Assembly (NCBI GenBank): GCA_035771165.1
Contig: JAWNZC010000216.1
Span: 1,858,501-1,922,500 of the forward strand
Reading direction: 5' to 3'
Source of the DNA: Paragorgia papillata
Taxonomy: Eukaryota > Cnidaria > Anthozoa > Scleralcyonacea > Coralliidae
DNA length: 64,000 bases
Shown here one piece after another: positions 55,799-64,000 of this stretch. Within the stretch, counting starts at the first letter, position 1. Every line of letters starts with the position of its first letter. The notes beneath the pieces were generated by a model that worked only from the letters and a program-made list of their open reading frames with translations, was not told where the DNA came from and ran no database searches. The translations under genes were made by a program, and so were the position numbers.

Positions 55799-57068
55799 GG
55801 TGAACTGGGTGAAATTGATTGGTCCAGTTTCACAAACAAACAATATCGCACACACGCACTGTGATTCACCTGCACGGTCCTGTTCGACATTTTCCAGCGC
55901 TGCCTGCATGCGATCATCACGTGCTCTACGTGTAAACCAGACAACCACTGATCTCAATAAAACTGGATGGGGCATGAGGTCGGATTTAGCGTGCCAGTTG
56001 TATGATGACGTGACCACTACCCAAGATGGCTGCCACTGAAGTTCATAAGCTTTCGTAGATTGAAAACAGACAAAAAGAGTTATTTTAAGAAAAGTTAAAC
56101 GAATGTAATGACACAAGAAGTACTCAATAAGGTTTAAGACGCTAATTTCTTGTATTTGTTTCTTTTACTGAGCTGTAAAACATTTAAATTTCGTTGTTTT
56201 TCTTCACTGCCGACAACGAAGAAACTTCATGATAATATAAACTGAAAAACAGACTATAAAATCTACGAAGAATTCAATTCCAAGTCTTAAATTGTACCTT
56301 TTATAGTAATCTTAATGCCTTAACAATATCTCGTGTTGTGTACTTGCCATCTTTTGACTGTATTTGTTGTTAAACAGTGAAAACTAAACGAACCGGCATC
56401 TGTTGTTTGCTTTACGGCTTTTCTGACTCCCCGGGCACAGAGTACTTAATATTCCTCCCCCGGGATAATCTGACCGTGCTGACGTCAAGATTGCTTATGC
56501 CAGTCAACTTTGGGATTGGGAACAAGTTCTAAGGCCGCAATGCGTCATATGTTCCACTACGTAAGATGGCGGCGACTGGCACGAAATGTTTGACTGCTGG
56601 CCATAGAGAATGGCCTATCCAGTTTATATAGAGATCAGTGCAGACAACCCAGTAAGCGACGAAGATACAGTACCGGTCGCGTATATCTTAACACATTTTT
56701 GCGTATTCTACGCGTACAGTATACCACGCTTTGCTACGCGTTTTGTGCCGGTTATAAGCTTGTTGCTGAAAGCACAACAATCAGTTTACCTGTGAAGTCG
56801 CGTTATGGTATTCCACCGTACGCCAAATAATACATGTATGTTGCGATGTAATATAGTCAAACCGGATATTTCCCTGCGTACGACTTTGCAATATTGATAC
56901 GCAACATTACAATTTTGATTGGCAGATTCAATCAGCAACTTGCAAACTACCATTTGCGTTCACTATACGTTTGACAGATCAAATCAATGACGAATAGGGG
57001 GTGTAACTTTCCGTTGTTATTGCTTCCGTTTCAAGTTTCAACGTTGCCTTGTTATTTTCTCACGGGCC
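55799..57068. other. Intergenic region, no gene seen
   Basis: No exon, array or element end was recognised with confidence. Around 56985-57050 is an inverse match to 34015-34085 (GGGGGTGTAACTTTCC, GCTTCCGTTTCAAGTTT). Confidence 0.45.
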
Positions 57069-57383
57069 ATGGCAAACATGGAATACAAAATAAATGTGTT
57101 CTGCAGGTCATATCGAAGTGAACTACCCTTTTCAGACGATCTGCGTTCGCTGATCATTCCAATTCTCACAATTAAGCCAAAGACAAGTTATTCCAGGTTT
57201 TTAAGTGAACTTTTCTTCAAATTCTTGATATTCTCACATTCAGATGACTATGTCGACGTTTCAAATGATTTTATCGCCTTACAAACCTGCCTAAGCCACA
57301 ATCGAGCGTTCGAGGTAAACGTTGTTGATCTTTGTTTTGATGTTTCCTGTGATGTTTCAAAGAAACTGGGCGTCGCAAAATAG
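57069..57383 (+). CDS. Unassigned open frame, 104 codons
   Basis: Begins MANMEYKINVFCRSYRSEL and ends KKLGVAK. Composition is protein-like (mixed hydrophobic and charged, five Cys), with ATG in a reasonable context (GGGCCATGGC). I do not recognise a domain. It could be a first exon or an unrelated chance frame; no neighbouring exon was identified. The preceding 80 bases are a repeat also present at 34015-34085, which argues against an old conserved gene. Confidence 0.2.
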   Translation: MANMEYKINVFCRSYRSELPFSDDLRSLIIPILTIKPKTSYSRFLSELFFKFLIFSHSDDYVDVSNDFIALQTCLSHNRAFEVNVVDLCFDVSCDVSKKLGVAK

Positions 57384-57734
57384 TACTTTGTTTGCTTGGA
57401 ATTTGCGATGCATATATTTTAACTAGTAAACCTTGATATTTTCTTTTAAAATGAGTAAGAATAGACAGGCATTTTATCGTATTGTGGCTTTGTCGTATTT
57501 ACAAGGAGTTCGATTCTCATTTTAAGTTGTATTAATCCTAAACTTTGAATATACAAGGGGTTTTTAAGCTTGTCAATTTCAATCAGGTTGTTATGCTCAC
57601 GCCATCAAGTTTCGTATCCAGTCTTTCTACTATCCATGGTTATATGCAAGCTAGAGTTAACTGCCAGATCTTCGTTGTTGGTTGGAGGTAGGTGCCATAG
57701 GTGGCCAAGGCTAATCAATCTAGCCGTAAGCGCA

Positions 57735-58815
57735 ATCCCGACGTTTGGGGCAAGCAATTGAGCAATCCCGACGTTCGGGGCAAGTAATTGAGCAATCCCG
57801 ACGTTCGGGGCAAGTAATTGAGCAATCCCGACGTTTGGGGCAAGCAATTGAGCAATCCCGACGTTCGGGGCAAGCAAATAAACTTACTCTAAATATGACT
57901 AAAACCGAATTTACGTATGTTAATTGGATCTAGGCAAAGGAAAGCCACTCTGGCTTATCCACCTGCTCTTGAAATAAATGGTACAACAATAGATCATGTT
58001 TCTTCAACTAAATCTCTTGGAGTACTTATTGATGAAAATCTTACATGGAGTAGGCATATCGAAAAAATAGCAAAAAAAAATTGCTTCTAGTATTGGGGCT
58101 TTACGAAGAATAAGACCATTTGTTCCCTTTGGAACATTGCTTTTTATCTACAATTCTTTAGTTCAGCCATATTTCGATTATTGTAGTGTAGTTTGGGGAA
58201 CTTGTGGAAAAACTTTATCTGAGAAGTTGCAAAAACTTCAGAATCGCGCAGCCCGAGTGTTGACCTTTTCAAACTATGATACCAATGCTGATAGTCTATT
58301 TGAAAGTCTAATGTGGAATAATCTAAGTACACAACAACAAATCCAAAAAGCCTTGATGGTCTTTAAATCTTTAAACGGTCTTACCCCACATTATTTACGT
58401 TCTAAATTTTTGAATCGTAGCGATATAACTTCTTATTCACTACGAGACTCTGTGAACAAACTAGCTGTTCCTTTACCGCGCACCAACTATTTTAAGAATA
58501 GTTTTAGCTATAGTGGTGCCGTCCTTTGGAACAGCTTACCTTGTGAGGCAAGGCAAGCTAACTCTCTGAACGAGTTTCGACAGTTATTGAATTCTTATAT
58601 TGAAGATGGGCACGGCATTCATGGAAAACAGGTTTAATTAATAATAGCATGTATTAGTGTATTAGCAATAGATTGTATTAATGTATTTTGTATGATTTCA
58701 ACATTTTTGTATATAGTTTTAAACACCTGATGATTTTACCGTGGGTAAATAAAGTTTCAATTCAATTCAATTCAATTCGGGGCAAGTAACTGAGCAATCC
58801 CGACTTCGGGACAAG
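57735..58815. repeat. 30-bp tandem repeat split by a retroelement
   Basis: Unit GAGCAATCCCGACGTTCGG plus GGCAAGTAATT. Five units lie before the retroelement (57735-57878) and about one and a half after it (58777-58815), so the insertion split the array. Confidence 0.88.
57879..58776 (+). mobile_element. 5'-truncated non-LTR retrotransposon with (TTCAA)n tail
   Basis: NKLTLNMTKTEF, then a frame slip, RQRKATLAYPPALEING, STKSLGVLIDENLTWSRHI, another slip in an A run near 58075, then an open frame 58137-58637 (SLVQPYFDYCSVVWGTC, QNRAARVLTFSNYD, GAVLWNSLPCEAR). This is the thumb and C terminus of a Jockey/CR1-like polymerase. AATAAAG and (TTCAA)n close the 3' end. Confidence 0.85.
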
Positions 58816-58939
58816 ACTGTAAGCAGTAAGAGGTCACCATGACAACTCTGCCAAGGCAGACCTCCCGGCACCTGTCACACTGAGTAATCAGTGGAATATG
58901 TATTATTGTATTATGTATAACACGAGTCTATAACTTTAC

Positions 58940-59137
58940 TTACCTGAAAAGGGTGGGGGAAGGAGGAGGGGGGGGGGGGGGGGGGACAAGCGGCAATCCA
59001 AAATACAAAGACGCGAGAGCTGAGCAACAGGCTAGCAAGCCAGCAAAGATAGCAGCAACGCTACAGACACAAGCCCCGCCAAATGGAAACCGTGCGTGTG
59101 CGCCCCTGGGCCTCCTCAAGACCTTGGGACTCCCCAA
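58940..59137 (-). CDS. Possible exon: hydrophobic segment plus poly-Pro (low confidence)
   Basis: On the minus strand, FGGACVCSVAAIFAGLLACC, then SALASLYFGLPLV, then a poly-Pro run from poly-G on the plus strand, ending at a good donor (CAG then GTAAGT). It could be an exon with one membrane segment. A partner exon was not found, and it lies just downstream of the SMU1 stop, so it may be 3' UTR or intergenic sequence. Confidence 0.2.
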   Translation of the reverse strand: MGSPKVLRRPRGAHARFPFGGACVCSVAAIFAGLLACCSALASLYFGLPLVPPPPPPPPSPTLFR

Positions 59138-59313
59138 GATCGTAAGGGGTAGTCCGCTGGCTAACTACATCGGCAGTTAACTTTGCTTAAATTACATTTA
59201 ACCACATATTTGGTTTGACTATACTGACAGTACACTACTTAAAGTAAAAACAATTGTTAAAAAGGTTATCAACAGGGCACAATAATACGTGAAAAAGATC
59301 ATTAATAATGTAC

Positions 59314-60808
59314 TCAAGGTTTCCATAATTTTAGTTGACCATCTTCACTAAATGTTGCAATCAGATTGTTATGAGGATGATGGCGGACACCAATTACGTC
59401 TTTCTCATGAACCTGAGAAGAAAACACACAAAACGTGAGCAGGAAACTTGAGCACGAGATTTCAGCACGAAACTTCAAAACAAAACGTCAACACGAGACG
59501 TCAACACGAAACTTAAGCACGAAACGTCTGCACGAAACTTTAGTACGAGACGTCAACACGAAACTTAAGCACGAAACGTCTGCACGAAACTTTAGTACGA
59601 GACGTCAACACGAAACTTAAGCACGAAACTTCGACACGAAACGTCTGCACGAAACTTTAGTACGAGACGTCAACACGAAACTTCGACACGAACGTTAAAT
59701 TCAAGCTTCAGCACGAAACTTAAATTCATTAATTGCGATCAACCGTTAGGCGTGAGAGTTCAAATGCGTTTGTTTACGTTTCAAACGTGCAAGTTTAACT
59801 AGAACATTTTGACGGTTTAACAACAGCCTGATGAATCACCCGCCATTTTTTGACAGGTGATGTTCGACAGATGACCAGTTAAAGGACATTGGCAACAAAA
59901 ATTAAGTTTGTCTAATTTGAAAGCTCGTAAAATTGTAATAGAAGATCTTTACAACTTTTTCGTATCTTTCTTCGTTTTCAAGATATTTCAATTTGTTCAA
60001 TATGTAAATGAGATGATCTCTGACGTCAGGAGCAGGGTACAGTATTTTCACACGTAGAAAAATCAGTTATATCTCTAAATTTGTTCAACGAAATCACTTG
60101 AAACTGTGCACATAAAAACGCATTGTGACACTGAACATTTCATAACTGATGTTGCTTTGTGTGAAAATACAGAATACTGTACCCTGCTCCCATCTCATTT
60201 ACATATTAAACAAATTGAAATATCCTGCAAACGAAGAAAGATACAAAAAAGTTGTAAAATATCTTCTATTACAATTTCACGAGTTCTTTCAAATTAAACA
60301 AACTAAATTTTTATTGCCAATATCCTTTAAACTTGCAGGTTTGAAACGTAAACAAACGCGTTTGAACTCTCACGCCTAACCGCAAATGGTAGTATTCTTC
60401 CAGCAGCATGTACCTGCAAGGATTGTTCTAGCTTTCCAGTGGCCGTGCTAAAACAATACAACGTCATATCTTCACCAACACAATAGATCCAGTCTCCCCT
60501 GGGAGAAAGACTACAGCACGTGAAGTCACCTCCTTCTCTTTTACCTGACGTAAAACTACGAACAATCTGAACAAAATAGAAAAATTAATCAGTGCTTAAC
60601 CAAGCAACGAAAGAGAGAGCGAGTCAACCAGCTAGCCAACCAACCAACCAACCAACCAACCAACCAACCAACCAACCAACCAACCAACCAACCAACCAAC
60701 CAACCAATCAATCACTCACTCACTCACTCAATCACTGACTCACTCAATCAATCAATCAACCAATCAATCAATCAACCAACCAACCAACCAACCAACCAAC
60801 CAACCAAC

Positions 60809-60843
<35 letters not shown>

Positions 60844-61543
60844 CCAACCAACCAATCAATCAATCAATCAAACAAACAATCAACCATCCATCCAACCAAC
60901 CAACTAATCAACCATCCAATCAATCAATCAACCAACCAATCAATCAACCATCTAACCAACCAACCAACCAACCAACCAACCAACCAACCAACCAACCAAC
61001 CAACCAACCAACCAACCGTCCGTCCGTCCGTCCGTCCGTCCGTCCGTCCGTCCGTCCGTCCGTCCGTCCGTCCGTCCGTCCGTCCGTCCGTCCGTCCGTC
61101 CGTCCGTCCGTCCGTCCGTCCGTCCGTCCGTCCGTCCATCCATCCATCCACTCAACCAACTAACCATCCACCCATTACTTAATATAGTAAGGTTATATAT
61201 ACTGCCGAAACAGAGAACGTAGGAATCTAACGCTTCTCTCTGACGAAGGGCCTTCGCTCGAAACGTTAGATTCCTACGTTCTCTGTTTCGGCAGTATATC
61301 TAACCTTACTATATTTCGATTGTTGTTTCTACACTGCCTACGCAGCACACTACTTTTATTTCACCCATTACTTACCTGTCCTTGCATATTCATAATAACG
61401 GCTGTACTGGATCGATTGCAAACTACAAACTGTTCCATATTCTTTGGCATCGGATGAACAGAGTTGACAGCGATATCCGTTGCTACGCTACCAACGGCTG
61501 GTTTAAATGTGTGAACACACTCTGTTGTTTTCACATTCCAAAC
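59314..61543 (-). CDS. SMU1: SMU1, WD40 splicing factor, last three exons (partial)
   Basis: Minus-strand exons are 61376-61543 (56 codons), 60414-60566 (51 codons) and 59314-59412 (32 codons and TGA). All are phase 0 with AG/GT borders; the donors are GTAAGT and GTACAT. The 139 residues follow the C terminus of animal SMU1 almost position for position: [77 protein letters not shown] and the terminal [14 protein letters not shown]. These are the last WD40 blades. SMU1 pairs with RED (IK) in the spliceosome before activation. The upstream exons lie beyond 64000, so intron length is over 2.4 kb. The other introns hold a minisatellite and foldback elements. Confidence 0.93.
59430..59725. repeat. 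GCACGAAAC/GTACGAGAC minisatellite, SMU1 last intron
   Basis: Units of 11-13 bases (ACGAAACTT, ACGAAACGTCTGC, ACGAGACGTCAAC) over about 300 bases, right beside the last exon. Confidence 0.88.
59746..60385. mobile_element. Nested foldback elements in the SMU1 last intron
   Basis: Outer arms (GGCGTGAGAGTTCAAATGCG at the left, CGCGTTTGAACTCTCACGCC at the right) enclose a TTAA-flanked foldback (TTAA at 59879-59882 and 60327-60330; AGGACATTGGC / GCCAATATCCT) with arms of about 190 bases. The outer right end lies about 30 bases from the exon at 60414. Confidence 0.78.
60625..61160. repeat. (CCAA)n, (CAAT)n, (CGTC)n array, SMU1 intron
   Basis: Over 500 bases of tetranucleotide blocks, including about 30 units of GTCC. 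The DGRT and WLVG frames over it are artefacts. Confidence 0.95.
61189..61345. repeat. Palindromic repeat with CTGACGAAG...CGAAAC loop
   Basis: Arms ATACTGCCGAAACAGAGAAC ... AATCTAACG and the inverse surround CTCTCTGACGAAGGGCC and TTCGCTCGAAA. It is followed by a CTACACTGCCTACGCAGCAC tail. Related pieces occur at 43500-43620 and 63720-63800. Confidence 0.82.
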
Positions 61544-62217
61544 CTTAACACAAAAGAAGAGAATATTTCAGATTATACAACTGATCTCATACTAGATGTA
61601 CTGCGAGTGTTTTGAATAAACATCCATTTGGTAAGTTCATGGGCGTAGTAATTACTCAGGCTACCTGTGGTAGCCGAGTCTAAATTTCGGCTCTGTTATT
61701 TTTTTTTGTGTCAACAAACTTGACCCGACAGGCTTCGCGAAACCGAGATTTCATGGCGAGTTGTCTCTTGAACGAAGCTTTTCTTGCCATTTTATCGATG
61801 TTTCGTCTCAAACAAAGATGTCAGAATAGTCGGACTGTCAGCGAATCAAGGTGTACTAAAAATAATTGGAAACTTTAAACTGAAGGAGTGAAGGACGTCA
61901 GAGAACAGTCATGTTTAATAATTGCGAAACCGAGGTTTGGCCGAGTTGTCTCCGGATGATCAGTGGTTGTCTCTTTCGAACGAAGCTTTTATTGCCATTT
62001 TATCGATGTTTTTGAATATTTGAAAGACATTTCACTGTTTCTCAGTTGTTTACTTGTTATATTTCGATCTGGGTTATATTCCGCCGTCTCGATCAAGACA
62101 AACTGATTATAAACAATTTATAAACAACGTTGAAAATTATATATTTATAAGCTGTGTTAGTTCCTGGGTAGCACCAAATACTGTAATGCAAAAAATACTG
62201 ATAAACATGTACTACGT
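61544..62217. other. SMU1 intron, repeat remnants
   Basis: CTTTTATCGATG-type stretches are duplicated (CGAACGAAGCTTTTCTTGCC at about 61772 and CGAACGAAGCTTTTATTGCC at 61978). No exon found. Confidence 0.5.
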
Positions 62218-62684
62218 CCACACGCGTAAAAACGCACAACTTGTTCACGGTTGTCAACAGGCGTGAACAATGTTGTGCTGCTCGCCGTGAACAAGTTGTC
62301 AACAAGTTGTTCACTTATGGTTCGAACAACTTGTTCACGGATAAATCAACAGTCATGAACAAGTTGTTCCAACAGCACATTTTTATAGCCAACAACGTTG
62401 TTCGCACATGATACAACATGTTGTAACAGCATGACGAAATAACAACGATGAACAACAATGTTACAACAATGGTGAACATGGTTGATGTATCAACACGTTC
62501 TTCGGTTGTTACAACATGCGTGAACAACGGTTGTTGTTTCATCAAGCTGTAACAACTTGTTGAAACAATGATGAACAATGTTGTTCATTTATCAATGTTG
62601 CTCACATACAGTATGTCAACAAGTTGTTACAGCATTGTTCAGACAACAATGCTGTAACAACTTGCGAGATTTTTACGCGTGTAG
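62218..62684. mobile_element. MITE with TIR CTACACGCGTAAAAA, copy 2 (inverse)
   Basis: The same element as 17555-18046 in the opposite orientation: starts CCACACGCGTAAAAACGCA and ends GATTTTTACGCGTGTAG. Internal AACAACTTGTTCAC palindromes are conserved in order. It is slightly shorter (467 versus 492 bases). Confidence 0.82.
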
Positions 62685-63804
62685 ATTAACGCTGTGAAGT
62701 TAGCTGCCAGTTCGCCGCTGCACTGTAGCTCGTTCAATCCAGCTTTTTCACTAATGGCAGGCGAACTGGCAGCTAAGTTAACGGGGTTGTCGAATGATCG
62801 CTTGAATCTACCGAATCTAGCACTGTATAGATTGCACTGTAGGTTATTTTGTACTTTTTAACAAACGCTTAATATGTGCACGCTGTTTCGTGCATAGGCT
62901 ATGCCGAGCTGCATTGCTATGAGTAGCCCGAGTGGACGCCTAAGCAAGCGTCTTGTTTTGAAAAATAACGTTGTCTAAGCCGAGAAAATCAAAGCTAAAT
63001 TTATGTAAATCAGGAGGATATTTTATATAGAACCACAGACATGGTACTGATATCCGTTGTGTGTTTTCCTTTGTGAATTCCTACAGTCAAACTGGATGTT
63101 CTCTTGCATGCTACTGTACTTTGCAATATCGTGCCGCAACATTGCAATGTTGATTGTCAATTTGGCTTGAGCAATTTGCAAACGTCTCGTGAAGAATCTT
63201 CAGTAGATTCCTTTATAGTCAGTTTCAGCTTGCTTTTGAAATTCGTTTGTCAACATTCGTTGGAAGGTTGGGAGCTTGGTACGGAAGTTCGTTGTGAAGT
63301 TCGAATTTAATAAGCTTTGAATTGAATTCCTTTGGTAAAATCACGGGGAAGAAGATTATTTGTTCTATAGAATATAATAATAGATATTTGGTTAAGCAGA
63401 AACAAATTGCCGACTTCAATTTGTATCTACCTCGCAACGTAGTTCGGAACATTGCAACGTAAGTTCGGAATGTTCATTTCAATTATACGTATCGGATTTC
63501 AAAAGCAAGCTGAAACGGACTATAAAGGTTCGTCTTTCTTTTGAGTAAATATACAAATTTATGTTTAAAATATTACTGTTGGTGGGTAGATAGTAAATTC
63601 AGCCATGCAAATGGTAGTTTAAGTAAAGAAATGTTGAATTTCGGAAATAAATATTCCCGAAACGTTTGCAAATTGCTCACCTCAACTTGTCAATCCACAT
63701 TGCAATGTGAAATAAAAGTAGCGTGCTGCGTAGGCAGTGTAGAAATAACAATCGAAATATAGTAAGGTTAGATATACTGCCGAAACAGAGAACGTAGGAG
63801 TCTA
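62685..63804. other. SMU1 intron, dispersed repeats, no exon seen
   Basis: Around 62845-62960 is a repeat shared with 27700-27840 (TTTTGTACTTTTTAACAAAC, CACGCTGTTTCG, GACGCCTAAGCAAGCG). TTCAGCTTGCTTTTGAAAT and its inverse occur at about 63226 and 63498, suggesting an inverted-repeat element of 0.3 kb or more. Confidence 0.5.
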
Positions 63805-63805
63805 A

Positions 63806-64000
63806 AGCCCTAATCAAACGAGAACGCAAGTCATCGCAAGTTGGCAGTGACGCTATCTCAGCCAGCCACTCTGAATAGTTTCCCGAAAATATTATGTACA
63901 GTGACAAAGTTAAAACTTGTTTAAAACACTCATGAAACCTTTATTTTGTTAATTTGGGGAGTTCGAACGACCGCCACAGAAATTCTGACTGCCAACTTGC
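63806..64000. mobile_element. Second copy of the GCCCTAATCAAACG MITE, cut by window end
   Basis: Matches 35157-35345 almost base for base (CTAATCAAACGAGAACGC, AGTTTCCCGAAAATAT, AACTTGTTTAAAACACTC). The right end lies beyond the window. Confidence 0.82.

Overview
The window is a piece of an animal nuclear genome: spliced genes with GT-AG introns, many non-LTR retrotransposon fragments, inverted-repeat DNA transposons, and introns packed with micro- and minisatellites. The repeat types (5S-derived SINE, tRNA-derived repeats, APE-type non-LTR elements, TTAA, TA and 9-bp-duplication elements) suggest a non-vertebrate metazoan, perhaps cnidarian- or sponge-grade. I cannot fix the phylum. There are no prokaryotic-style operons and no CRISPR array.

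The main content is a cluster of small four-transmembrane genes that resemble the MS4A/CD20-like family. I assembled four complete five-exon genes by hand: gene A (minus, 802-6050), gene B (minus, 8570-15516), gene C (plus, 19820-29913) and gene E (plus, 41938-54935). A broken relative, gene D, lies at 36190-40906. In every complete gene exon 1 codes 50-51 residues, exon 2 is exactly 57 nt, exon 3 is variable (extracellular loop) and always ends in phase 1, exon 4 is exactly 134 nt, and exon 5 codes a divergent cytoplasmic tail. All frames join without a stop, which strongly supports the models. A and B are read leftward, C and E rightward. D is a partial duplicate of E: exon 2 is present twice, exons 1 and 4 are missing, and a retrotransposon fragment sits where exon 4 should be.

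At the right end (59314-61543, minus) are the last three exons of SMU1, a conserved WD40 splicing factor. Its upstream exons lie beyond the window.

Almost all remaining DNA is repetitive. A non-LTR element in intron 3 of gene E (about 47549-53680) carries coiled-coil and RNA-binding ORF1 pieces, an endonuclease, a reverse transcriptase and a C-terminal zinc-knuckle-like motif. It sits inside, and ends in, a (CTCA)n array, and its ORF1 is split by a second retroelement in the opposite orientation. A related copy lies in gene D. Other elements include a 2.6-kb inverted-repeat transposon with a decayed RecQ-like helicase (16015-18599, 9-bp target duplication), a 704-bp foldback (9613-10316, 9-bp duplication), paired MITEs, TTAA elements, a hAT-like MITE, a 5S rRNA-derived tandem array and a tRNA-like tandem array.

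All coordinates come from reading the sequence by eye. Boundaries of repeat arrays are approximate to about 10-20 bases. Exon boundaries were checked against splice sites and reading phase.
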